DNA of 64,000 nt from Chimonanthus salicifolius (GCA_013350335.1 CM023534.1:1550001-1614000); one strand, 5' to 3'. Positions 15,401 to 26,921 are shown, numbered from the stretch's first letter. Program-made: numbers and translations. Notes: generated from the letters alone by a model not told the origin.

Positions 15401-18400
15401 CAATACATATTTAATTATTCATATAAGTATGCACATATAATAGTATAATACTATATAATGTCATAACTCAAGCCAAGTTTGTCAATGAGGAGTTGAGCTT
15501 GAGCCCAGGCAAACCATGCAGGTCGTATCAAACTTAGCTTACAAGCCACACAACCTTGGCTCAATTTAGCTTGATAAGCTAGCTTGCAAGTTGTATTTCA
15601 AAATTGAAAAAAAGAAAGAGTTGATGACGTACTTTATATTGAACTTCTAGTATCAGATGTACATGTTGAACCAGAAAACAAGTGATTTGCCTGAGATAGA
15701 TAATTAAATAACTTAAAACAGTTACAATTTCCAAATTTTGTAACACCATGAAACAACTGGCAGTGCCACCGCTGAATGAACCAATGCATGCGAAATTGCA
15801 AATTCAAAGTAAAGCACCACAATTAAGAATGTAAAAACATACCAAACCTAGCAGGTGTGCAGGGAGCCAGTGGGGACTTCTTTCATCCTGATCAGTTAAG
15901 TTGTTCCGTATTTTCTCCTTGTTCTGCAAAGCTAAAACCCCAAATTAATTGCATCTAGTTGAGTATGAAAGACAAATGATCACATTTAGCCATCCACATC
16001 ATGCACCCGCCATTCAAAAACTTGAACCACTCAATCACACCTCTCCAAAAGAAAGAAGTGGTGTTTTTACCAAATACAACAAGATTAAACATGTTAAATG
16101 AACATGATTAACCCCCAACACCAAATGGATGTTTCACATGGGTTCAAAACAATTGTGAATACTGGTCCATTCAGATTTTTGCCAAATTGTAGGTGGAGAG
16201 TTAGACTGGATGGTTTCAACTTGGGAAAGTTGGTCTCAAAGTGTTGATTAAAAGGGGCTTCTGGTCAAGGAGTAAAATCCCAGACAACACTGAGCAACTT
16301 ATTTGAGATGCCTCAAAGCCAATGTAAATTGCATGGTTTTAACTATTTAAACTAAAACCTTAAAAGTGAGTATCAGTCAAACTAATTTGAGTTCTTACCA
16401 ACTTGGTACTTATTCAAGTCAAAATGAGACTCACTAATTAAGCATTGTAACTCAACTAAAACCTCTACAAGTATCAAAATTGGGAATGAGAATCTTTATT
16501 CTTTAGATTTTTTTTTCATCCAACAAGTGACTTTAATAACTCAATTTACAAAAGATTCATAGAAAGACCTTGAAACAACATAACTAGTGCTAAGAACAAG
16601 GGTAATGGATTTTTAATATATCTTTTTTGTCCTTCAATGCAGATTTTCATGGATCTGAATATATGTTAATGTGATTGCATGAAGTTCTTAAGAGTGAATG
16701 CCATAAACACATGCAAGACAGTGTATGCAAGAACAATTGAAACTTTTTTTTTTTGAAATGGTAATCATATTAAAATAATAAAGCACCAGCGGTGCGAGTA
16801 TGAAGCAACAGAGGTGCACAACCAAGAAGCAAACTGAAATAAAAAGAAAAAACCATGGACAGAAAAAAAAAAAAAAAACACCATCGGGAAACTATGACAA
16901 TCCATAGAACTCCAAATAGACGCACCACCAATAATACACAGGGAAAAAGGCAGAGAAGGAACAGGCGGGCAAGAGCTAATGCAGTGCAGGATCAATCATC
17001 AGGGATCCGATTTATCACCTCGACTCATCTAGGAGCACTAGGTCCAGTCATTTTGCGGCTAGAATAATTGATCGAGGAACTCAACCGAGTTAATTCTTTG
17101 GTAGTTCTATCTTTTCTTCTGGTTTTTGTAGGAGTGGATTCGACCTCCCTTGCCATAGCGAAGTAAGAGAGGAGGAAACTTTCCTGGCCATTGGTGATCA
17201 AACCCAATTTTCTACCAACCTCTAGCATTCTTTGATCAACCCACTCTAAAGGTTGAGAATCAGCCAAATGGGCCAAAGAAACTGGCATGGGAGTATCTAT
17301 AGGAACTGGCATACTGCTCTAATTTGGAGTGTTTGACACTAGATCCAAGGGGCAAAGGCCTGTGGATATGTAAGTCACTGGTGGTATCAAAAGAAGGCTT
17401 GGGAGAGTCGTTGGCGACCACGATAGGTTGTGAGGGAAGCGGCAACAAGCAAGATGATACAAAGGCATCAAGCCCAAAGGGGAGGCAAACGCTCGTAGCC
17501 GAGGAGTGACTAGATAGGAGCAGGGACGGAGCGATTCTCTCATCAGCACAGGAGTCACAATACTTGACTCCGAAAGCGAGTCAAGAGGATTGTGGATGGT
17601 CAGGTTTGCAAAGACATGGTAGGTTGATGATTGGAAAGGGGACAAGGCTATTATTGGAGATAGAAGGTTGGGGACAGACTTCTGAGGGTTAAAAATAATT
17701 AGAGGAGGAGGGAAGAGGTTAAAGAGAGGGGGCATCTAGGATTGGGCTTTGTGGGAAGTAGGAGCTAAGAAGGCTGAGGAAGACGAAGAATTTCCTTGGT
17801 CAAGAGGTTGTAAGGGGGCAACATAAGGAGGACGATGGTGAAGCTTGACTTGGTTGACCTCACATGATTTTGAGTCGCATCCCCAAGAGAAGACTAGGCC
17901 TGAAAAAGGCAAGATGAAATTGGGCGGGGTAAAGCTTTGGGCCTGGCAACATGAGTCAGGTACTGCTTCTTCGGCTGAAGCCATAACAGGACTCAGCACG
18001 TTGTTGGGCTTCTCTAGGCAATGGACCTGAAAGCTAGAGCCAGGCACGACAACTTGGATTGAACTCAACAAAGAATTCTGCCAAGCGAAAGAAAAGCCCA
18101 TAGAACCCTCATGCTCACATGCTTGCACATGCGAAGGCGTGTTTAAGCTTAAGAAGGGAAGGCACGGGCTGAGGTTGCAAAGTGCCATTGAAGAGTTTCT
18201 ATTTCCTTGCAAGGTTGTTTTGCAGTCGATTTTGTTGCCTTCACCTGTTGAAAATGTTTGCCTCGTCACAACAGGGTTTCCATTTCCATGCAAGGCAGAC
18301 CTGCAGCCTGATCTGTTGTCGTCGCCATAGACAGGAGAAAAAAGAAAGGTTGGAGAAAAGACCAGACCCTGAACTTCTGCAGTGCCGAAGGTTGACCAAC

Positions 18401-21082
18401 AGGCGAAGCAGTAGATGCGTGCTCGCCTGGAGAAGGTAATGGCAGGGGTTGAGTCAGTTTTCCAGGAGATAGGCGAATAGTCTCCTACCACGTGGAAGAT
18501 GTTTTCGATTGGGTTTCACCACCTTCGAGGTTACGATGGGTTGCCGGAGACTGGGATTTGCAGAGATTTCCAACTGAAGTTGTCGGAGCACTGATGGAGG
18601 TCGAAAAAGGTAACATAGACGATGACGCTTATTCAACTTCAACTCCAAGAAGAATCCAGAGATCACCAACTTTCAAAGGAATCTCTTTGAGCTCCACAAG
18701 GCTTGGAGTCTAGGAGACACAAAATCTCGCATAACGAAAAGTGGTTGCCAGAGATTGTTCTAGGGTCGACCTCAATTACCTTTCCAAGGAATTCCCCAAT
18801 AACTTGGATGGATTCAAAGAACCATGCTCGAAGAGGAATGCTAGTTACACGAACCCGACAACATTTAAGGTCCCAATCCTCAGACCAGAAACAGAGATTT
18901 GAGAAGGGGGCTCCATGGAGGATAGGGAACTCGGTAAGCAATCAAGAAGCTTCCATTATGAAATCAGAGGAAAGGAGAGCATGTTGTGAGTCAATCCAGC
19001 TCACTGATATAGAACCAAGACAACCCCAAGCTTTCATCCACTTTTGAATAACTGAAGAGGAGGAGAAGGGAAATTGGCAACCAGGCACCGTTTTAAAGAT
19101 TCAATTTTCTGATTGACAGCACTAATGTTGGGAATAATTGAATTTCCCTTATTAGAGATGACAGTGCAGGTGGAGGACTCCATAGTCTGAAGAGAAGAAT
19201 GCTTCCAAGGCATAACACATGCAGAGGGAGGAATCAGAGGAAGGGTTTGGGTAGTCTGAGGAGCCTTGGAAAAACCTTTCGGAGGCTTCGCCAACTACAC
19301 TGCCAGCTTCTTGCCCTTGAAAGCTCTGTCATTGGTATCGGTCATTGCATGCAAAGCTTCCACCTCAGAACCGAAACAAACAAAAGCGAAACCTCAGTGG
19401 TTTTTGGAATCCCTGGCCAAAGGCAAGTATCTACGCACAATTTTCCCAGATTTGCTAAACAGGGAGTAAATGTCTAATTTAGAGAAATCTTCTGGAAAAT
19501 TATAAATATGGAGGGAGAAAAAGTAATTGCATTTTTTCTCCCGTCTAGGATGGGAGGAAGAGGCAGGAATAGGAGGAGGATTACTGAGAGAGCTAGGGGA
19601 TGGTGGAAAGTTTATGGGGGTGGGAGTGGGGGTTGAAGAGAGGAAAGAAGCATCAACAGGGGATTGTTGGGAAGGGAGGGGGCTCCTCCATCACTCAGGG
19701 ATTACTCATCCGTCACCAATAAGAATCTTAACAACTGAAACTAATAAAGACTTCTTTGTCTTTTCTCAGCTTGTCCATGCATAGTGTTTTGTGGTATGCT
19801 CATGTCCTCGTGATGCATGGAATTGAATCTATTCAGAAATGATCCTTTATTTATTACAAGCAAAATACATGAGATAAAGTATACTCAAAATTGATTAAAA
19901 TGAAAAAAAAATTTGAAATTTGCCACTTTTCTTCTTCTGAAGTTTTTTCCTTTTTTTTTTTTGAATTTTTATGTGTTGCTCCTTACTGAGTCCATAAACT
20001 CAGCCCAACTTGACCGAGTGGAATTTGATGCAGTGGGCCCACTCAAATTCTGTGGTGCATGATTAGGAAAGTGACACTGGAAAAAAATTTCCTTGCTACC
20101 AGCCACATGTGATCATTTATCAAAAAAATGTAAAATCAGGAATAGATGATGAATGGATGTTAGAACCAATGGTTCAAACTTCGCCCTTGATGAAACTCAT
20201 CGATATCCATACGCAGCAGATACCCAATTCCCATGACCAACAACATTCATCAACAGCAAAATCCCAACATGCATCTAAACACAAGATCACCTCCCATCAT
20301 ATATACCTCTGCCAGAACATCAATTTGTGCACCAGGAATCAATTCTGGGAGAACCTGTGGAAAAGTTGCGCTTTTTCAAACATTCACAGGCCAAAGAAGA
20401 ACATAATTCTAAAATTCAACATCATCTAGATGCTAAAAGGTAAAACCTGTGCAGGATCATTGCGGCGGTGCACAGGTAGAAAAGGCTCCACGACAGAGGC
20501 AGTAGTAAGAACCAGAGCAGATAAATTGGTCTCTGAGTTGTGGCCCAGAAGATGACTGATAAAGGGAGATAGGTTCAACGAGTCTGGTATCAAAAACCCA
20601 GATGCAGAAAGCGTCGTTCTACCTGACCTGCAAATAAGAAAAGGGTACGGTTGGACAAGTAGAATATTTCCAACGTAAAGGATAAAGAAGAAGAAGAAGA
20701 AGAAGAAGAAGAAGAAAAAAGAACAGCTTAAAAACAACTATATGTGACGTAATCTAATTCAGCTTACTCATGATGATGAAATGCATGCCTCCGGATCTTT
20801 AGACATTTGGGGTCCTGAAATCGTCATAAAGTGGTGTTAGAAGAATACTCATTTTCCCTCTTCTTATTTTAATCTTATCTTTTACTCTCTTCTTCTTCTT
20901 CTTGGGAAGAAGAAGAGACAGAGAGGATTTGAATGGAAACCAATTTGAATAAGAAAGAGGATTTGAATGGAAATTAGGAACCCATTTTTATTTGAGAGAG
21001 AGAGAGAGCATACAGGGCCACGAATTCGGACCAAAACGGCCAAGTTGCGAGCAAATTTGACTATATCCGGTACCTCCTCCAT
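405..21082 (-). CDS. DEG15: DEG15-type glyoxysomal/peroxisomal processing protease, 14 exons
   Basis: Trypsin-like serine protease. In Arabidopsis the family removes the PTS2 presequence of imported peroxisomal proteins. Exons in transcript order are 21014-21082, 20768-20814, 20447-20627, 20307-20354, 15843-15923, 10930-11073, 9858-9992, 9646-9749, 6433-6518, 6234-6328, 5467-6163, 5158-5359, 757-851 and 405-670. Every junction is GT-AG and phases agree, giving 2250 nt (749 aa plus stop). The start is the first ATG, opening [13 protein letters not shown], which resembles the family N-terminus. The C-terminal protease domain carries the likely triad: His427 in TNAHLLEP, Asp521 in DIALLQLE and Ser613 in HPGVSGGAV. 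The protein ends in Ser-Lys-Leu, a canonical PTS1, so import into the peroxisome matrix is expected. The length is close to the roughly 700 residues of Arabidopsis DEG15. No frameshift or internal stop was found. Family assignment is very secure; exon ends are hand-derived from splice consensus and conserved residues. Confidence 0.93.
1890..3830 (-). mobile_element. Internally deleted LINE: ORF1 remnant joined to zf-RVT and RNase H
   Basis: Reading the minus strand, about 3410-2900 gives pieces of a DUF4283-like ORF1, including [19 protein letters not shown], in shifted frames. From 2880 to 2454 comes a degenerate zinc-binding RVT region ([15 protein letters not shown]). From 2457 to 1906 comes an RNase H domain with [12 protein letters not shown], containing a candidate metal-binding Asp, and NEAELLA, containing a candidate Glu. 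The order matches a plant L1-type LINE, but endonuclease and reverse transcriptase are missing between ORF1 and the zinc region. Frameshifts show it is dead. Confidence 0.75.
3333..3820. repeat. 244-bp tandem duplication inside LINE ORF1 remnant
   Basis: The block starting at 3333 (ctttcttttccagagtct) recurs at 3577 with a constant offset of about 244 bp. It has scattered substitutions and small indels. The copies span roughly 3333-3576 and 3577-3820. Confidence 0.85.
7416..7583. repeat. 84-bp tandem duplication
   Basis: Two adjacent units start accaaccaggtctctctag at 7416 and 7500 and differ by several substitutions. They lie in DEG15 intron 8. No coding or regulatory role is visible. Confidence 0.85.
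9181..9320. mobile_element. Small MITE-like inverted-repeat element
   Basis: The left end agtgcagtagacctga and the reverse complement of the right end (ggtgcagaagacctga) match at 14 of 16 positions over a span of about 140 bp. A convincing target-site duplication was not found, so the superfamily is open. Confidence 0.45.
9993..10929 (-). other. DEG15 intron 6 (0.9 kb)
   Basis: This intron sits between the exon ending DALQIK and the exon starting VRNDMR. It is AT-rich and includes a tRNA-like B-box sequence near 10160 and a short GATGAT run near 10270. No exon-like frame is present. Confidence 0.7.
10135..10215 (+). repeat. Possible SINE remnant with B box
   Basis: The stretch contains gggttcaagtccc, an RNA polymerase III B-box-like sequence, preceded by a weak A-box-like tagcctagagg. 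The distance is short and no clear tail or target duplication is visible, so this is a weak call. Confidence 0.3.
11074..15842 (-). other. DEG15 intron 5 (4.8 kb)
   Basis: The largest intron of the gene, between the exon ending HLLGL and the exon starting VDVPAS. One inverted-repeat element (12247-12602) is recognisable. Otherwise it holds AT-rich and low-complexity sequence and no convincing coding. Confidence 0.75.
12247..12602. mobile_element. MITE-like element with CTA(T/A)GTTGCA termini
   Basis: The left end ctatgttgcacgga is matched by the reverse complement of the right end (ctaagttgcaatgga). The body carries repeated gtgtcagac/tgtcaaac words near both ends. The ends resemble a MITE type I know from other plants, but no target duplication was found. 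Confidence 0.45.
15924..20306 (-). other. DEG15 intron 4 (4.4 kb)
   Basis: This intron separates the exon ending IDVLAE from the exon starting NKEKIRN. Most of it is a same-strand LINE ORF1 region (about 16742-19700). The flanks are featureless AT-rich DNA. Confidence 0.75.
16742..19700 (-). mobile_element. LINE fragment: ORF1 with RRM domain, no ORF2
   Basis: On the minus strand, from about 19560 to 19300, lies an RNA-recognition motif: RNP2-like HIYNFPEDF, then [19 protein letters not shown], then RNP1-like [13 protein letters not shown]. The Arg that should open RNP1 is a TGA at about 19397, consistent with CGA to TGA. From 18941 to 18663 comes a DUF4283-like block ([19 protein letters not shown]). 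Long serine/proline-rich frames follow to 17319, then an ORF1-tail segment ([14 protein letters not shown], about 17070). The poly-T at 16744, which is poly-A on the minus strand, marks the 3' end. No endonuclease or reverse transcriptase is present, so the element is ORF1-only and decayed. Confidence 0.8.
20685..20716. repeat. (GAA)n microsatellite
   Basis: About ten GAA units in DEG15 intron 2, next to the exon 3 acceptor, where they act as a purine tract on the plus strand (pyrimidine on the sense strand). Confidence 0.9.
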
Positions 21083-21745
21083 ATCTCCCGAAGGAAGGTA
21101 AGCACACGAACTCTACTCGCTCTCCTTGCGTTTTCCTTTCCCCTCTCGTTTGATAGGCATGGACACGGCGGAGCTCAGATGTTGAGAGAGAAAGATGGCT
21201 GCTGCTGTCTCCCATGAAGTATGATGGAGAACCATTGTGGTGACTGGTGACCCAATTCGTGCTGCAAATGATGAGGACGTCTCGAGTAAATTATTTTCTA
21301 AGACTCGATTGGTAAATAACTAAATATTGATCAAGTGGAACGATTACACTTATTTAGATGCGCTTTCTATTAAATAAGATAGTGATAAATTTTTAAAAAA
21401 TATTTTTAAATAAGTTAATTATTAAAAATTATCTCAGTTGAATTAAGTCATTTATGTATTTTGAGTTTTAAAATTTTGATCAATTTTATTATTAAATATA
21501 ATAATTCTAAAATATATGATTTAATTAATTCAATTAAAGGAATTCTTTCCGATAGACTCATCATCAATTCGTTTGGTGACTTTCACGTCTAAATATATGA
21601 GATAATACTATGCATACTAATTTTTATATGATTATTCTTTATTTATGAAAGAATTAAAATTAGATAATTTTTAATCTGTTAGGTCGTAATAGAAAAAATA
21701 AAGTTACTCATCTTAAATATTCAATATTATTATTTGTGTGTCTTA

Positions 21746-22295
21746 TGTTATGGGGAGATTTCCAACCTAAAATGATTAGTCATTGTAGGAGGTGGCCTAC
21801 CCAACTTATAAGCCCAAGAATCCCCTCCGGGACTTCAGATGTGGGACTTTTGTCCCGTGACAGGTTTTCCAGTCCAATCCTTGTCGCTCTTGCGGTGGTC
21901 CCACACCTTTGGTGTAGAGTGTACGTGGATACAGTACTCTAGGTATATTCTTTCTTTTTGCCCCCTCAAAGGTCAGGCATTGTCCTCAACCAATACAGTA
22001 CTCGTAATATATTCTTGCCTTGGTCTCTTTAAGGTTGGGCCCACTTTCGACCTCAATCACTACACACTAGCCTTCAATGCTAGGGAGACCTACACCTTTT
22101 TTTCTTTTTTCTTTTTAATAAGGGTCCACACTTAGGGAGAGTCCTGATCCCACACACATGCCCATGTTTGCTTTGATACCACCGTTAGAGGGGAGGTCTT
22201 CAACCCAAAATGACTAGCAATTGTAGGAGGTGGCCTACCCCACTTACAAGCTTAAGAATCTCCTTAGGGGACTGGGGGACTTTTGTCTCATAACA
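21746..22295 (-). mobile_element. TRIM retrotransposon, two short LTRs
   Basis: Two similar direct repeats at 21746-21862 (tgttatggggagatttcc...gtgaca) and 22183-22295 (cgttagaggggaggtcttc...ataaca) flank about 320 bp. Next to the right repeat, 22170-22181 reads gctttgatacca, the complement of an initiator-Met tRNA primer-binding site (TGGTATCAAAGC). That sets minus-strand orientation. There is no coding capacity, as expected for a TRIM. Confidence 0.7.
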
Positions 22296-23282
22296 CCCAG
22301 TAGCAACACCTACTCATAAATTGTCATTGAACTTCCTTATTTAACATGTCCACCTCTCTCATCGCACGTATTCAACGCCCTTTTCTCTTGCCAACACAAC
22401 TCTTTACTTTCACCTTCATCACACCTATTCAACTCTTACTTCTCTCTCCAATAGAATGGAGGTGAGACCATTCTGATAAATACACAAAATCCCTTACAAG
22501 CGTTGTGTATCAAATAATTTAAGAGAGGGCCAAATCTAAAACCGCTAATCTATTTTAGAAGTTGAAGCTTACGAGCACACTCATGTGAGCTTTCCTTTTA
22601 TACCTTTATTAGTTGTTCATCTACTTCTTTATTGAAAATAGTTCCTCTTTCACTTTCTCTCATTTATAAGGTCCAATCAACATTTTTTCTTTGTAATTTA
22701 TTGTACCCAAACTCCTTTATCTATATTTATAAAACTTAAAGCTATTGATCATGACTTCCCAATTCAATTGGTTAAAATTTCAATGATTTGTTGCAAGTGA
22801 TTAGCTTTTACAATAGATCCCCATTCCCCAAAACGAAGGTTGTGTATAATCAATTTTTTCTTTTTCTTTTCAATTTTTGTATAATTGACTGCAGGAGAAA
22901 GTTTTTAATACCGTTATCTTCTAATACTCATTGAAGTATTAATGTCTGAACATTAATTGATTGATGAAGTATCTAAATTTCTTTATTTCTATTTTCTCAT
23001 GATGCTAAAATTCATAGCGTCATAGCCCCAAACTATATGCATCTTATAGCGTCATGTATCTATTTCTTTCATAGACTCAAAATTCTTTCATGGAAATATA
23101 TCAACACCGGCATTGAGATTGAATGAAAGCTACATTAATTTAGCTAAGTTTTGACAAACATGTTTATGCATTAGTTTGGTAGCACTATATGCCCATTCTA
23201 ATGAAGTGTTGTCCGACTTATAGAACTTGCTTCGACAAACTCTATCTTGAACTATGAGGCTTATTAAAACTACCAACTCAAA

Positions 23283-23440
23283 GAGGTTAGAGTAATAGTC
23301 AGAAATCCGTTTCAAGAAATGGGAGTCTTGAGTTCGATTACCACTCTAACTCAAATGACCACTCTTCGTAGAATTACATGGTGTGTGGGTATGAAGACCT
23401 GCATATGTCTCAAAGATTAATCGAGTGCTCTAAGAGGACT
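23283..23440 (+). repeat. SINE-family copy (gagttcgat B box, gtgtgggtatgaag body)
   Basis: It shares the order B-box-like gagttcgat, then a gtgtg-gtat-gaagac block, then a ctctaagagg block with the copies near 46008, 55838, 63209 and 63547. The A-tail is not clear in this copy. Confidence 0.5.
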
Positions 23441-23451
23441 AGGGGTGAAAC

Positions 23452-23812
23452 TCGGGTCGGGTTTTGACCCAACCCACATGCCCCGACCCGAAAAATCAAC
23501 CGGGTGGGGTCATGAAAGTCGGGTCAGAGGGTCCGGTCGGTTTGAGAAGACAAAAATTCACATTGAATTTGGGCGGGGTCGGATTGAGGGATTTTCAAGT
23601 TAACTTGATCCAATCCGATTAAATTTAGACTAAAATAGGTTCAAAATACGGGTCGGGTTAGAATTCGGATTGAGTCAGATTAAAATTTTGGATCGGATCG
23701 ATACATTCGGGTCAAAAATTTGGGTCAGCTCGAGTTCTATATTTTAGTAACTTGGGTCAGGTTGGGTTTTAAAAAATCCGATCCGACTCAGCCCGATTTC
23801 AACTCTAAAGAT
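23452..23812. repeat. Degenerate GGGTCGGGTT/AACCCGACCC repeat
   Basis: Irregularly iterated words such as gggtcgggtt, gggtcgga and acccaaccc over about 360 bp. A related stretch occurs at 39541-39845. The class is unknown. Confidence 0.6.
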
Positions 23813-23923
23813 GATAGAACAGTTTGGTCATAAAAAAAAAAGGCTCATTATCATCACCTCCAACAGAAACACTACCAAAGCCATTAGAGTTTTGGATAGC
23901 TACTCTGGATAGCTACTCCTAAG

Positions 23924-24271
23924 CCTTGTCACAAATATCGGCGGTATTTTCAAATTTATCTCGTTTTTATCGACAAAATACCATTACCGCGTTAAAAACG
24001 CATTTTTATCGCCACGGCGATAAATTTCTGGTAAATTCCTGATAAAATTGAGTTCAGAACGCGATAAATGTTAATAACGCGATAATATCTCGGTAAATTC
24101 CCGGTAAATTCTCTATACCATTTTTATTTCATTAATTTTTTTTTTTTTTTTTAAATATTATAATTTCTGCGAGATTTTCCCGTTAAATTCCCGATAAAAA
24201 TCCGAGAATTTAAAAATATCTCGTTATTACCAATTGCCGTTAATATCCCGAAAACAGTATTTGTCACTTTG
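23924..24271. mobile_element. hAT-like MITE, family TTGTSACAAATA, with perfect 8-bp TSD
   Basis: It is flanked by ctcctaag at 23916-23923 and 24272-24279, an exact 8-bp duplication. The ends are ccttgtcacaaatatcgg and, reverse-complemented, caaagtgacaaatactg. The body consists of repeated ggtaaattccc/cgataaa words. An inverted-orientation sibling lies at 44848-45232. There is no transposase. Confidence 0.8.
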
Positions 24272-24336
24272 CTCCTAAGTGCAATTTCTTTGACACCAAA
24301 CCATTTATGAGTGCCAAATAAAGAAGACATTGAACT

Positions 24337-24680
24337 CTAAGTATAGGAAAAGTTAATTGCACATTCTAACAAATTTCCAAATGGCAGACACACCAAGAAA
24401 TCTGGGCTAACACCACCACCATCACGATTTAACTTACTGATTTGAGAGCCACTCAGAATTCTCGAGAAAACATTGCCATTTGATGAAAACCACACAGAAA
24501 AGGCATTTGTATTTTCAAAAAGAAAACCCACAAACGATAATCTAACTCATTCCTTTGCACCACATGATTCTTGCACTAAAGCAACATCCAATCTTCTATT
24601 TAGAAACAAAATAATGGTGAATTCACCAACACATGACATAACGAGGACTTTTGGACAAATACCGCTGCAGGTCTAACATT
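24337..24680 (-). pseudogene. Unidentified coding-like remnant
   Basis: On the minus strand a 64-codon frame (GFLFENTNAFSVWFSSNGNV...) is extended upstream, past one stop, by a protein-like stretch (LNRRLDVALVQESCGAKE). The composition looks protein-derived, but I do not recognise the family. It could be a decayed LINE or host gene piece. Confidence 0.25.
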
Positions 24681-25690
24681 GGTTATTTTTGAAATTTTTT
24701 GTATGATCAAAGGTGTTTACGTGTCTCATTCAATTAGTTATTCGGGACATATGAAAATCGCCCAATCTGTATACACCTGATAAATCTATGGAAAATGACC
24801 CTTCATTGAAATTGAATATGAACTGTACCCAAAATCTCACTTTACAAGACAAACGTCTTGACTCTCAAGCCAACTCTTCTGGGGGTTTAATTATTCTTGA
24901 ATTTAGAGGATGTAGAAGGAGAAATTCACATATTTTCACATAAGAATGTTAGGATTTGATTTTTCATTATTTTTAATAAATCAATTAGACCGAGAGGCCA
25001 ATAAATCTCCACTGAAATTGCTATGATGATTTAATTGTCTGCAAAGCTGCGGCCACATGATAACATCCCCGAAAAGTAAAATCATTCAAGTGAAAATACT
25101 TCAATAAAGCTTCGGTGCCATTGGGCTCAAATCCAAAGACCTTTTCCAGATGTGATCACTCAATAAAAATAATCCAATTCAATCAAACACACAAGAGATC
25201 GAAATCAGAAACACATTTCTATAGAAAAATGAACGAACAAAAGTAAGATTCACTGACCCAACCCTCTCCCACACAGGGAAAGTGGACAGAAAATGAATAA
25301 TCCTCTTTACTCTTTTGTATACCCAATAATGACACATCAAATTACTAAAGTACCTTTGAGATAGATTACAAAAATATCCCTCCGGTGATGAATTACTTGC
25401 AAGTTAAGAATCCCTTTATACATCGCAAGTTAAGAATACCTTTATACATCGCCTGTAACGAGCGAGCTGTCCCATTAGCTCATCAAACTCACCAAAATAT
25501 AATTTTATTTTTGTTGTGATCTATAAAAAAAATATAAGACTAACTCTAACTCTCTCTCTCTCCCTCCATCCATCATACGAAATGAGAGAAAAAGGAAGGA
25601 AGAACATTAGTGTCTCTCATTATTATTATAAAGTTCTTAGAAATATTATTACCAAATTGCCTTTACAATGAAGTACAAACTTATTAAAAA

Positions 25691-26022
25691 ATGTGGACAA
25701 TATTATATTGGTAGAGGTGGGTCATTACAAACGATATCAGAGTCGATGATGGCTTTGTCTTAAAGGTGTGAGGGGGCTCTCATGTGTTGGATGGGTAGAA
25801 GTGTGCAAACTATGTAGCGTTGATAAGTTACTAGACATCTGTACCATAGTTGAAAGTCCTATATTGTCTAGGCAGGTTGGGCTAAATGAGAATGTCTAAG
25901 TTCTTCTCAGTACAAGGCTTTTTGGACATGTATGTAATACATATGTGTCAAAAACAAAACTATGCCGGTGTACAAGCGTCTAAATAGGATAATATTGTGC
26001 TGGATGGAGGTGGTTCATTACA
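25691..26022 (+). mobile_element. Partial TRIM/LTR element
   Basis: The sequence ending at 25729 (gaggtgggtcattaca) is repeated at about 25987-26022 (gaggtggttcattaca). Just after the first copy comes acgatatcagagtcg, resembling a Met-tRNA primer-binding site. The 5' edge of the left LTR is unclear. Confidence 0.5.
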
Positions 26023-26889
26023 AGTTTTAATGAAATTGAACTACTTCGTCTTCATTTTCATAATCTTCCTTTATGATGCCCTCATTAGAGTGTGAGACAA
26101 AAGTAGAGGTGGCAATGGGTCGGATCGAGTTGAGGATGGTTTTGGTTGACTATAGATAATAAATTTTCTGTTTGACTAAACTCGACTCGCATAGAATTAA
26201 CTTTTTGACTTGACTTAGATTTTATTTTATTTAATCAAACATGAATTTATTTATTTTTTAAACTGAAAAATAAGATAACATTATTTTAACCGAAAATGAA
26301 AGATAAAAATGGCTTTCATTTCATGTTGGCACATTGAGATACTGAAAATTTGAGGTAATTTTTTTAACTTGGTGGGATACAGTTTAATAGATAAAAATAA
26401 TTAAATTATTTAAATAATATTTTTAATTAAATTTAATTAAGTTATGTTTAATATCTTTCAATCCAACTTGATCGAAATTTATTTTGTGTCTAATTACGAG
26501 TCAATTTAAAATTTATTTACGAAAGATGAGATAAATGCTCGTTAGAATGATATTAAAATCACTAATATCGATTTCATCTGTAGTTGGAATTTTAAATTCA
26601 ATACAATTAAAGTCAGAACTCTTTACAAGGGCGGTATCGTACAAGTTTGTCCAATGTAGACTGCATAGGATATTTGCACCTAAATTTCATATTTTTTAGA
26701 TACTCTCACTTAAAATTTCAATTTTCTTAGGCACTCAAAAAATCCCATTTAGAAATCATAAAATCAAATATTAAGATAATTAAATTATTATAAAGATTTT
26801 ATAATTATCGATGGACATCTCATCGAAATTCGAACCTATAGGGTTGGATTCTTTTTTAGTGGGCCCAGGAAGGAGTTGTGACGTATTTG

Positions 26890-26921
26890 GAAAGTCGGCC
26901 ATCTGTTTTCCCAATAAATAG
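26890..26921 (+). promoter_or_regulatory. CDC48 copy 1 core promoter region
   Basis: A gaaagtcggcc word at 26890-26900 is followed by a TATA-like ccaataaatag at 26911-26921, about 100 bp before the ATG. Both are shared with copy 2, which supports function. The transcription start is not known. Confidence 0.45.

Noticed and set aside
17736..18491. 251-codon minus-strand frame considered as a host gene
   Set aside because: It lies between the RRM/DUF4283 part and the tail of a LINE ORF1 and continues that degenerate protein.
20426..20737. N-terminal extension of DEG15 exon 3 with poly-Phe
   Set aside because: The poly-Phe is the GAA microsatellite of intron 2. The acceptor at 20627/20628 and exon 2 restore the family sequence.
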